Shown here: positions 1 through 6,586 of the stretch, in pieces
Position numbering within the stretch: position 1 is the first letter of the stretch
Layout: each line of letters begins with the position of its first letter
From: Casp-Chloro-G3 sp002816715
GTDB lineage: Bacteria; Chloroflexota; Dehalococcoidia; Lucifugimonadales; UBA3495
Length of the DNA stretch: 10,409 nucleotides
Assembly (NCBI GenBank): GCA_027623815.1
Contig: JAQBUV010000076.1
Coordinates: forward strand, 1-10,409
Direction: 5' to 3'
Made by a program: the position numbers and the translations under genes
The notes under the pieces: generated by a model
What the model saw: only the letters and a program-made list of their open reading frames with translations
The model's database searches: none
What the model was told of the DNA's origin: nothing

Positions 1-25
1 TCCACCTCACAATCTTATTGATTAA

Positions 26-3000
26 TTGCGAGTCCTTATAGTGATTATTAACTTCCGTAGTCGGCAAATTCCTGTTCTACCGCGTCTCATTTTGCTTGGC
101 GTAGCTCTTTTGACTTTGTTGGTTGGGCTTTCGGTGATGCGTTTCAGCCTGGTGCAGGCACAGACTCCTACCCCAACTCCAACTCCCACCGCCACTCCTC
201 GGCCTCCAGCATCTGCCATCCTGAGCATTGATAGTGGCCCAGTGGGATCGAGCGTACGGGTCAACGGTAGTAATTTTGTCAGCTCCGAGAAAATTAAGTT
301 CGGCAATCAGGAGGTAGCAACCACCCGTCTCGACAGCTTTGGTGGGTTCTCCGAAACTTTCCCTGTTCCGGCGTTACCAGCAGGCCGATATGCTGTATGG
401 GTAGGGAGCCTTTCTATTGGGGACTTTATCATTGTTTCAACCTTCGCGATAGCTCCCCAAAGTGGGCCTCCCGGTACATCGGTACAGGTCAGCGGCTCAG
501 GATATTCTCCTAATGGCGATATTAGCCTGACTATTGACGGGCAGTCGATACAGTCGATTCGGGCCGATGCGCAGGGCAATTTATTATCAACGGTGCAGAT
601 TCCGGTGGTCGCCGGTGGTTCTAAAATAATTAGCGCTTCTGGGGGCGCGCAGGCCAACTTTGATGTCACTCCAACGCTGACGGTTGACCAGCCCACCTCC
701 TCCCCGGGTGACACGGTAAATATTAACGGTGCCGCTTTCCGAGCCAACGAGAGCGGCATTAAGGTCAAATTCGACAACGCCACGGTCGCCACCAGTATCA
801 CCGCCGATAATCAGGGGCGCTGGACAGCCAGCTTTGTGATACCGTCAACCACGGCGGGTTCGCATAATGTAACCGCTACGGGCAGTGCCACTACCAGTAA
901 TGTCCCCACGGCCAAAATAATCATCGGGGCGGGTATGACCTTGGGGCTGACCAGCGGCCCTCCGGGGACTCTGTTAAAAGTCAAGGGTTCCGGGGCCGGA
1001 CGTAATCAGAGTCTCACCATAGATATTGGGGGTGGCGCCGCTATATTCCAGGCTGCTGCCGACAGCAAGGGCGTGTGGGAAGCTGATGTCACCATCCCCT
1101 CGGCTCCCAAAGGGTCGCTGACCATTCGTGCTACTGGCACAAGTGGTGACGGTGCTACCGCTACCTTTAATGTCACACCCACTTTGCTTCTTTCGGATCC
1201 AAAGGGTTCTCCTGGGTCTAACATAACCGTTACCGGCGAAGGGTTCGCTGCTAATCAGCAGGGTATCACCATCTCGTTCGATAAGGAAATCATTACTTCT
1301 GCTTCGAGCGATTCTAATGGTTCTTGGTCGGTCGATCTGCCCATACCTCCCGCCAAGAAGGGCACGTATTTCATCAAAGCCTCGGCGTCTGGCGTCGATC
1401 AGCAAACTCCCTTCTCGGTGGCTCCGGGCTTATTCATTAACAAGTCTCAAGCGGGACCAGGGGAAACGGCGACGGTCTCTGGAGGCGGATTTGCCCCCAA
1501 CGAGACGGGAATTGTTCTCATGTTGGGAGAATCCACCATCAAAACCGGAATCGTCGCCAACGCTGACGGCTCGTGGAGCACTTCTTTCGTGATACCGCCG
1601 CTGCCCGCCAACTCTTACAATTTGACCGCTTCTGGCGCGGTGACCTCAGCGGGAAGCGTGAGCGAGCGTACGCTTACCTTGACGACGCGCCTGACCTTGA
1701 GCGCCAATGCCGGCAACCCGGGAATCACAGTTGTGCTCACCGGGCAGGGGTTTGCCGCCAATGAGCAAAGCCTTTCAATTTCGTACGACAATGTGGTTGT
1801 TGTGTCGGGCATAAACACCGATGTCTTTGGTGCATTTACCCGGACTTTTGTAATTCCACCGTCAACCGCCGGGCAGCATTCCATTGTAGTCGGAGGGTCT
1901 AGCTCAGGTGTCGCCAGTGGCTCCGACATCAGCTTCCAGGTGCGGCCAGGCTTTTTGCTGGAAAGCACCACTGGTCCATCTGGGGTGACCATGATGCTGG
2001 TTGGCACCGGTTTTGGGCCAAACGAACAGAATATTGAGATCAAGTTCGGTTCTGAGACGGTAATTTCTGGGGTGGCGGCGGACGCCAACGGTGGTTTTCA
2101 GCAATCGGTCCTGATACCACCCGCTCCAGCGGGGCAGCACAATATCAGCGCATCCAGCCCATCTGGGAGTTTGACCGCACAAGCGCAACAAACCTATACG
2201 GTTGTGCCCAACATCGCCTTGAACGAGACTAACGGCAATGTCGGTATGGATCTCTCAGTGCGTGGCACTGGATTTACGCCTGATTCCAACGTCACTTTGA
2301 CCTATGATGACCTCACCGTTGCGACGGTGAGGTCCGACGCTTTGGGAAGCTTTAATTTACAACTGGTGGTGCCCGCATCTGATAAAGGCGATCATTCGCT
2401 AAAGGCGCTGGACGAACGTGGGAACCGCGTTCAAGAACTCTTTGAGATTGAGAACATCCCTCCATCAGCGCCAGTCTTGCGCTCTCCCGGCGACGGGAGC
2501 CGAGGTGGAATATTAGGTAGTTTTAGGCCATCAACTCGCTGGGCTCCGGTTGACGACCCCAGTGGCGTTACCTATAACGTGCAGGTTGCCGCCGACCCGG
2601 AATTTTTGGACATTGTGCTGGACAAGCAGGGATTGCCCAGCCCGACCTACAAGTTCAATGGCGACGAAGCATTGGACCGGGGCAAATATTACTGGCGAGT
2701 GCAGGCAGTGGATGGAGCTTCTAACGCTGGCCCGTATTCCAGCGTCCACGAATTGAATTCCGGGATCATTCCAATATGGTTGCTTTCGGCCATGGTGGTC
2801 CTGGGCCTGATTGCCTCTACTGGCGGAGCTTACGCTTATTACACTAAAGTCTACTTGCCGAAGAAGGCCCCCCAGCAGGCTCCAGTCTTCCCAGATTTTG
2901 TCCGTATCAGCAGGCCGGAAATTGCCGCGCCCATGCCGCCGCCTGCCGCCGCTTCTTCGGCCCCGGCGTTGGCGGCGCCGCGTCGTGCCCTGCCCAGTCC

Positions 3001-3742
3001 TTTCCGCAGAGGCGGCGGTGGTGCTGGCCGGAGCAGTGTCTCCCCAGAGCAACAAGCCAGGTTGCGCTTGGTAGTGGACTTTGTTGGCTCGATACCGCTA
3101 ATGGAGGTATCTCCCGACCTGCTTTGGGTGGAAGAACTGGTTGAGTCTTTGGGTGGTGATGCAGAAGGCAGGTTTGAGCAGGTGCTGCGGGGTGACCTGG
3201 AGCCGGTATACCAACCGGCGTGGATGCAGCATCCCACCTATCAGGAGATGCAGTCTGAGCCAGCGGCGGCACCCTTCCTGGAAGGTCTGGAATTGTACAT
3301 TGAATCGGTTAATGACTGTGCCGCGGACACCCTGGCAATTATCAGGAGAATCTACGGTGATTTGGAAGCGGCCGGCTCATTGGAAACCTTGGCAAGTCAC
3401 CAGTGGCGCTACGTGCTAACGGTCGCCCAAAGCACCACTGGCTGGTTCCGCGGTACTTATTTGGGGCAGCCATCCCCCCGTGAGTACATCATCAAGTCGG
3501 GGGCGGGAGACCTGGCTTCGTTGATGGGTGTCGACAGTGCTCCCTTTAGCGGGACCATCATTGATGGGTTGCACGAAGAAGACCTGGTTTTTTACCGCGA
3601 CCTGCACATTCAGCTAAGGAATACTTATCGTAACGACGATGATGCTCGTGCAATTGCCGCTAAAATGACGGCTACCGGCACGATGAGGGATCAGTTGAAC
3701 CACAACATCGCTCAATTGGGAGAACAGTCGCAGGGTAGGTAG
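26..3742 (+). CDS. Membrane-anchored surface protein with nine IPT/TIG-like repeats
   Basis: Function unknown; probably a cell-surface adhesin, scaffold or sensor. Visible architecture of the 1238 residues: basic N-terminus; hydrophobic stretch at about 21-38; possible signal-peptidase site after VQA (43-45); Thr-Pro linker at 47-61; nine Ig-like repeats beginning near residues 64, 142, 215, 300, 384, 466, 553, 640 and 726 (spacing 73-87, with the last four repeats 86-87 long). Each repeat carries the pattern G-x-x-G, then V-x-G-x-G-F-x-x-N, then A-D-x-x-G, then V-I-P-P and G-x-H/Y. A fibronectin-III-like domain (813-910, ending YYWRVQAVD) follows, then one membrane helix (913-940) with KVYLPKK on its cytoplasmic side. 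Next come a Pro/Ala-rich linker (to about 1003) and a mostly helical cytoplasmic domain. The ectodomain has no cysteine; the only one seen is Cys1098. An in-frame TAA at 23-25 means the gene is complete, but TTG at 26 has no Shine-Dalgarno sequence and GTG at 41 is an alternative start. Arg39 near the cleavage site could leave the leader uncleaved. IPT/TIG-like folds are inferred from the pattern. Confidence 0.85.
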   Translation: MRVLIVIINFRSRQIPVLPRLILLGVALLTLLVGLSVMRFSLVQAQTPTPTPTPTATPRPPASAILSIDSGPVGSSVRVNGSNFVSSEKIKFGNQEVATTRLDSFGGFSETFPVPALPAGRYAVWVGSLSIGDFIIVSTFAIAPQSGPPGTSVQVSGSGYSPNGDISLTIDGQSIQSIRADAQGNLLSTVQIPVVAGGSKIISASGGAQANFDVTPTLTVDQPTSSPGDTVNINGAAFRANESGIKVKFDNATVATSITADNQGRWTASFVIPSTTAGSHNVTATGSATTSNVPTAKIIIGAGMTLGLTSGPPGTLLKVKGSGAGRNQSLTIDIGGGAAIFQAAADSKGVWEADVTIPSAPKGSLTIRATGTSGDGATATFNVTPTLLLSDPKGSPGSNITVTGEGFAANQQGITISFDKEIITSASSDSNGSWSVDLPIPPAKKGTYFIKASASGVDQQTPFSVAPGLFINKSQAGPGETATVSGGGFAPNETGIVLMLGESTIKTGIVANADGSWSTSFVIPPLPANSYNLTASGAVTSAGSVSERTLTLTTRLTLSANAGNPGITVVLTGQGFAANEQSLSISYDNVVVVSGINTDVFGAFTRTFVIPPSTAGQHSIVVGGSSSGVASGSDISFQVRPGFLLESTTGPSGVTMMLVGTGFGPNEQNIEIKFGSETVISGVAADANGGFQQSVLIPPAPAGQHNISASSPSGSLTAQAQQTYTVVPNIALNETNGNVGMDLSVRGTGFTPDSNVTLTYDDLTVATVRSDALGSFNLQLVVPASDKGDHSLKALDERGNRVQELFEIENIPPSAPVLRSPGDGSRGGILGSFRPSTRWAPVDDPSGVTYNVQVAADPEFLDIVLDKQGLPSPTYKFNGDEALDRGKYYWRVQAVDGASNAGPYSSVHELNSGIIPIWLLSAMVVLGLIASTGGAYAYYTKVYLPKKAPQQAPVFPDFVRISRPEIAAPMPPPAAASSAPALAAPRRALPSPFRRGGGGAGRSSVSPEQQARLRLVVDFVGSIPLMEVSPDLLWVEELVESLGGDAEGRFEQVLRGDLEPVYQPAWMQHPTYQEMQSEPAAAPFLEGLELYIESVNDCAADTLAIIRRIYGDLEAAGSLETLASHQWRYVLTVAQSTTGWFRGTYLGQPSPREYIIKSGAGDLASLMGVDSAPFSGTIIDGLHEEDLVFYRDLHIQLRNTYRNDDDARAIAAKMTATGTMRDQLNHNIAQLGEQSQGR
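163..208 (+). repeat. Low-complexity tract encoding the Thr-Pro linker
   Basis: A CCNACT-like microsatellite inside the large surface-protein gene encodes alternating Thr and Pro just after the predicted signal-peptide cleavage site. Such linkers are typical of secreted Chloroflexota and actinobacterial proteins and keep the folded ectodomain away from the membrane or wall. The tract is short and its codons vary, so recent slippage is not obvious. Confidence 0.6.
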
Positions 3743-3778
3743 CCGGTGGATATACCAAGGTTTACCCAGAAAAGCCGA

Positions 3779-3811
3779 GGGCACCTCAATGGTAGAGGTG
3801 CCCTTTCTTTT
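3779..3811 (+). terminator. Rho-independent terminator of the surface-protein gene
   Basis: A perfect 9-bp stem, GGGCACCTC paired with GAGGTGCCC, encloses a 7-nt loop (AATGGTA) and is followed directly by TTTCTTTT. It lies 37 bases past the stop codon at 3740-3742. AAAA at 3770-3773, on the other side of the stem, would read as a T-run about five bases after it for transcripts arriving from the minus-strand operon. It may therefore work weakly in both directions between the convergent genes. Confidence 0.9.
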
Positions 3812-3849
3812 GGCTAATTCACTGGTTGTGTTAGTCGCGTCGTGTATGC

Positions 3850-3904
3850 GTAGGAGCGCACCTGAGTGTGCGCCCTGGGCAGAGATACACAAGTCTGTCC
3901 CTAC
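3850..3904. repeat. 55-bp three-way-junction palindromic element (REP/MITE-like)
   Basis: The outer arms GTAGG (3850-3854) and CCTAC (3900-3904) are complementary and enclose two internal hairpins. Hairpin one is GCGCAC (3856-3861) with GTGCGC (3868-3873). Hairpin two is GGGCAGA (3877-3883) with TCTGTCC (3894-3900), using one G-U pair and sharing C3900 with the outer stem. The cloverleaf layout and the GTAGG-to-CCTAC ends resemble short non-coding interspersed palindromes that I recall from Chloroflexota and other environmental genomes. No coding frame is supported. Only one copy is visible here, so repeat status is inferred. The rest of the 3812-3968 gap holds no gene or clear signal. Confidence 0.6.
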
Positions 3905-3968
3905 CAGGGAATAACAGCTCCATCATGCAGAATTAGCATTACTACCGGCGGCAGTCTGAGTTTTTGGC

Positions 3969-4676
3969 CTAAGCGAATACGCCCAGCGGGTTCAGCGAGC
4001 CGGGAGCGTCATAGACGTCCATTTTTTCCTTGTTTTTCAGATAGGTGACTACCGCGTAGGTGAGCGGCGTAGCCGCAGACTCATAGGCGATCTTAGCCCA
4101 CCATTGAAACAGGGCGGTACGGAACAGGGCCTCTGGCCCCAGGGCACCGCTGACTCCAAAGGCAATGAAGATGAACACGAAGGAGTCAAACCCCTGACCT
4201 ACTATTGTTGAACCAATGGTCCGCAGCCAGAGAAAGCGACCTTGCGTCGTATTCTTCAATAGAGATAACGTTGCCGAGTTGGAAAACTCGCCCACCAGAT
4301 AGGCGGCAAAGGAACCCACTAGAATCAAGGGGAATTGCCCCAATATGGTAGTGTAGGCTTCCTGGTTGGGCCAGAAGACTTCGGCGGGGATTATTCCCCC
4401 CAGCCACAGCAACAAGGCCACCAGCACGTTGCAGCCGAAACCCAACCAGATAACGCCCCGCGCTGTTCGGAAGCCATATACCTCGGTGAGCACGTCGCCG
4501 ATGATGTAGCTGATGGGGAACACAACGATGGCGGCGGGCAGGAACACCAGGTTGCTGCCCATGAATTGACCGGGGAGGGTCGCCACGTGAATCAGCTTAA
4601 CCGCCATGATATTGGACGTAATCAGCACCGTGATGAACAGGGCAACTACAATTATGAAAGTACCGGAAAATCGCAT
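3969..4676 (-). CDS. yhhQ: Queuosine precursor (preQ0/preQ1) transporter, VUT/YhhQ family
   Basis: An inner-membrane importer for the 7-deazaguanine precursor of queuosine, established for E. coli YhhQ. The 235-residue length is normal for the family (DUF165), and about six hydrophobic segments are visible. Diagnostic motifs are present: ISYIIGDVLTEVYG at residues 55-68 with Asp61 and Glu65, then FRTAR; GEFSNS at 129-134; and RTIGSTIVGQGFDS at 152-165. The ATG start lies three bases after the queF stop. AGGA, eight bases upstream within the end of queF, serves as the ribosome binding site, so the pair should be translated from one transcript. With queF it forms a salvage unit: import, then reduction to preQ1. 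No dedicated terminator is clear downstream; the hairpin at 3779-3811 may serve. The family assignment is secure; whether preQ0 or preQ1 is the preferred substrate is not visible. Confidence 0.93.
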   Translation of the reverse strand: MRFSGTFIIVVALFITVLITSNIMAVKLIHVATLPGQFMGSNLVFLPAAIVVFPISYIIGDVLTEVYGFRTARGVIWLGFGCNVLVALLLWLGGIIPAEVFWPNQEAYTTILGQFPLILVGSFAAYLVGEFSNSATLSLLKNTTQGRFLWLRTIGSTIVGQGFDSFVFIFIAFGVSGALGPEALFRTALFQWWAKIAYESAATPLTYAVVTYLKNKEKMDVYDAPGSLNPLGVFA

Positions 4677-4679
4677 GAC

Positions 4680-5108
4680 TTAATCCTGGGCAGTTTTAAA
4701 TTCGGCAGATACGGCGGTGTGAATACCACCTCGGACTTTATAGTCCAGGGTGACTTTCATCCGGTGGGGGTGACAAAGGGCCACCAGGTCTTTGAGGATG
4801 CGGTTGGCGGCGTGCTCCTGCACAATGCCCACGTCCCGGTAGGACAGCAGGTAAAACTTCAGCGACTTTAGCTCAATGCAGCTTTGCGAAGGCACATAGC
4901 TGATGTACAGGACGCCGTAGTCGGGCAGGCCGGTCCAGGGGCATACCGCGGTGAATTCATCGGTGTCGATGCTAACTTCAGATTCCTGTTCCGGAAACTC
5001 ATACTGGAAGGCCAATAGGCATTGGCTATCAATGGTTGCTTCATCCTTCCAGGTAAGTTGCTGGTCCAGGCTCTCGTACTGTTTCTTTAGATCAGGGATG
5101 GTCGCCAC
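4680..5108 (-). CDS. queF: NADPH-dependent 7-cyano-7-deazaguanine reductase QueF
   Basis: A cytoplasmic enzyme that reduces the nitrile of preQ0 to the aminomethyl group of preQ1 with NADPH, in queuosine biosynthesis. Counted from the start chosen here (142 residues), the active-site motif EFTAVCPWTGLPD contains nucleophile Cys56 and proton-donor Asp63. The QueF signature ELKSLKFYLLSYR begins at Glu79, and QEHAANRI contains Glu98, equivalent to the substrate-binding Glu97 of the B. subtilis enzyme. This is the short, single-domain (type I) form. A longer frame opens at TTG 5192. GTG at 5106-5108 is preferred because AGAGGAGG (complement of 5115-5122) sits six bases upstream, and because the -35 and -10 boxes (5157-5186) lie inside the extra 28 codons. 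It is the first gene of an operon with yhhQ, transcribed away from the MFS gene. No preQ1 riboswitch was recognised in the roughly 40-nt leader. Confidence 0.94.
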   Translation of the reverse strand: MATIPDLKKQYESLDQQLTWKDEATIDSQCLLAFQYEFPEQESEVSIDTDEFTAVCPWTGLPDYGVLYISYVPSQSCIELKSLKFYLLSYRDVGIVQEHAANRILKDLVALCHPHRMKVTLDYKVRGGIHTAVSAEFKTAQD

Positions 5109-5156
5109 GTTTTGCCTCCTCTGGTTCGGGACCGGGTTGGGGCCAATCTGAGGAAC

Positions 5157-5186
5157 ATGATATGCGTCGAGTCGCCGCCGTGTCAA
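5157..5186 (-). promoter_or_regulatory. Promoter of the queF-yhhQ operon
   Basis: Read on the minus strand, a perfect -35 TTGACA (complement of 5181-5186) is separated by 18 bases from TATCAT (complement of 5157-5162), a 5/6 match to the -10 consensus. Transcription would start near 5150, giving a leader of about 40 nt before GTG 5108. GGAACA at 5152-5157 overlaps the -10 box, and its complement TGTTCC recurs beside the opposite promoter at 5215-5220. Confidence 0.72.
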
Positions 5187-5203
5187 AGCCAAATAATTTG
5201 ACA
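5181..5203. promoter_or_regulatory. Dyad operator candidate containing both -35 boxes
   Basis: A perfect inverted repeat, TGTCAAA-N9-TTTGACA, is centred at 5192. The left arm holds the -35 box of queF-yhhQ and the right arm holds the -35 box of the MFS gene. A dimeric regulator bound here would cover both -35 elements at once. The symmetry could also arise simply because two consensus TTGACA boxes face away from each other. The regulator, if any, is unknown. Confidence 0.5.
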
Positions 5204-5226
5204 GTTGTGATGCGTGTTCCTAAACT
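5198..5226 (+). promoter_or_regulatory. Promoter of the MFS transporter gene
   Basis: A perfect -35 TTGACA (5198-5203), a 17-base spacer and TAAACT (5221-5226; 4/6 match to TATAAT). Transcription should start near 5233, leaving a leader of about 54 nt before the chosen TTG start. It lies back to back with the queF-yhhQ promoter, with 11 bases between the two -35 boxes. Confidence 0.65.
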
Positions 5227-5286
5227 AGCGGAAATCAAGATGGCAGACTCCTAAATCTAATTGAACTAATATTACGTGTACCAGAT

Positions 5287-6480
5287 TTGCTAGACCTAGT
5301 AACCAAAGCCCCGCAATCGCGGCGAACGTTGACCTTCGCCTCGGTGATGCACGTCTGGAGCGACCTCTTCTTCGCTCTGCTGGTTCCCCTCTTGCCCTCG
5401 ATAAAAAATGACCTGGGTCTGTCCTTCTTCCAGGTCATGTTGTTCCGCACCATGTTCAATGGATCGACGGCTATCCTGCAAATCCCCGCCGGGTTCATGG
5501 CGGAAAGCGTTGGCGAGTACTGGCTGCTGGTGCTGGGCAATGCCTGGGTGGCAGTGGGTCTGATCGGAATGGCCCTATCACCGGTGTTCATTGTGCTGTT
5601 GGTGGCGGGCTTTATCGGCGGTCTGGGTGGGGGAACGCAGCATCCGTTGGGGTCTAGCCTGGTGTCGCGGGCCTACGACGCCCGGGGTCGCTCCACGGCG
5701 GTGGGCACCGTCAACTTCGCGGGCGACCTGGGTAAAATGCTTGCTCCGCTGGTGGCATTGATCGCAATACCCTTTGGCTGGAGAGCGGTTTTGTGGGCCG
5801 TGGGTATCAGCGGCCTGCTTTTCATGGCGTTGTCCATTCCCCTAAAGCGTGCCGTGGACATTGGCAAGCCAGCATCGAAAGGACAGACCGACGCCACACA
5901 TTCCGAAGATGGCGGACAGATGGGTGGGTTCGCCATGCTCAGCGTAGTTGGATTCCTCGACTCGGCTACCCGAAGCGCGTCGCTGGCGTTTCTGCCCTTC
6001 ATCATGGCTGGCAAAGGCATGGGCCCCGGCCAGATTAGCATGATGCTGATACTGCTTTTTGCGGGCGGGGCCTTTGGCAAGTACGTGGTCGGGTGGCTGG
6101 GCGAACGCTTTGAGACGGTGACCCTGATCTGGGGCACCAAGGGGTTGACGGCGGCGTTGTTGATGCTGTCTCTGGCGACTCCGGCCCTGGCGATGGCCCC
6201 GCTGATGCTAGTCTTGGGTATCGGGCTGAACGGAACATCCTCGGCGCTGTACGCCGGAGTGGCTGAACTGATTCCGGCCCGGCGGCGCGCTCGTCTCTAT
6301 GGTTTCTTCTACACCACCAACGAAGGAGGGACGGTGCTGGCTCCGCTGGTTTACGGGGTCATCGCCGATGTGTTCAATCTGAACATCACCGTGGTGGTGA
6401 TGGGCCTGGCTACCTTACTGATTTTGCCGGTCAGCCTGGGTTTGCGCAGACATCTGTCTGTAGCTACCAGGAATGCCTGA
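5287..6480 (+). CDS. MFS transporter, fosmidomycin-resistance (FSR)-like
   Basis: A predicted 12-helix inner-membrane secondary transporter of 397 residues, probably a proton-driven exporter. Features seen: an N-terminal H-x-x-x-D motif (His22 to Asp26, in MHVWSD) in helix one, the sequence GGGTQHPLGSSLVSRAY with Gln118-His119-Pro120, and the following R-x-R-S-x-A-x-G segment with a G-D-L-G motif. These resemble the FSR subgroup, where helix one carries H-x-x-x-D and helix four carries a G-x-x-x-x-HP signature. A hydrophilic linker near residues 189-216 separates the two six-helix halves. The TTG start at 5287 has no Shine-Dalgarno sequence; GTG 5344 or ATG 5347 are alternatives but would cut into helix one. 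It is divergent from queF-yhhQ and ends at a probable terminator. The substrate is unknown: FSR homologues export fosmidomycin, but this protein may well carry something else. Confidence 0.85.
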   Translation: MLDLVTKAPQSRRTLTFASVMHVWSDLFFALLVPLLPSIKNDLGLSFFQVMLFRTMFNGSTAILQIPAGFMAESVGEYWLLVLGNAWVAVGLIGMALSPVFIVLLVAGFIGGLGGGTQHPLGSSLVSRAYDARGRSTAVGTVNFAGDLGKMLAPLVALIAIPFGWRAVLWAVGISGLLFMALSIPLKRAVDIGKPASKGQTDATHSEDGGQMGGFAMLSVVGFLDSATRSASLAFLPFIMAGKGMGPGQISMMLILLFAGGAFGKYVVGWLGERFETVTLIWGTKGLTAALLMLSLATPALAMAPLMLVLGIGLNGTSSALYAGVAELIPARRRARLYGFFYTTNEGGTVLAPLVYGVIADVFNLNITVVVMGLATLLILPVSLGLRRHLSVATRNA

Positions 6481-6482
6481 AA

Positions 6483-6516
6483 CTAGCTGTTTGCCCATCC
6501 CGTGGGTTTTTGCTAG
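6483..6516 (+). terminator. Probable terminator after the MFS gene
   Basis: CTAGC (6483-6487) pairs with GCTAG (6512-6516). Nested inside, CCCA (6494-6497) pairs with TGGG (6503-6506), followed at once by TTTTT. It begins three bases after the stop codon. The inner stem is short, so efficiency is uncertain. GGCG-CGTTA-CGCC at 6521-6533 is a further small hairpin. Confidence 0.5.
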
Positions 6517-6586
6517 ACTAGGCGCGTTACGCCCCATACACTATGAGAACCCTGGGAAATCCTAATTTGGCAGAAGAGGAGTCACT

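Noticed and set aside
22..2191. Several long open frames antisense to, or overlapping, the large repeat-protein gene (for example 307-801, 974-1405 and 1615-2088 on the minus strand, 1317-1592 on the plus strand)
   Set aside because: They are frame shadows of a repetitive Gly/Ser/Thr/Pro-rich gene. None has a credible start signal or a recognisable protein pattern, while the main frame has clear domain structure throughout.
4335..4871. 178-residue plus-strand frame opposite yhhQ and queF
   Set aside because: It is antisense to two confidently identified genes and has a low-complexity, His/Gln/Gly-rich composition typical of a shadow frame.
5109..5150. preQ1 riboswitch upstream of queF
   Set aside because: The leader is only about 40 nt. 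The short GGT/ACC hairpin is not followed by the A-rich tail that pairs in class I, and the length is too short for classes II and III.
5240..5254. Tiny leader peptide (ATG GCA GAC TCC TAA) before the MFS gene
   Set aside because: Four codons only, no clear ribosome binding site, no regulatory residue pattern and no attenuator visible after it.
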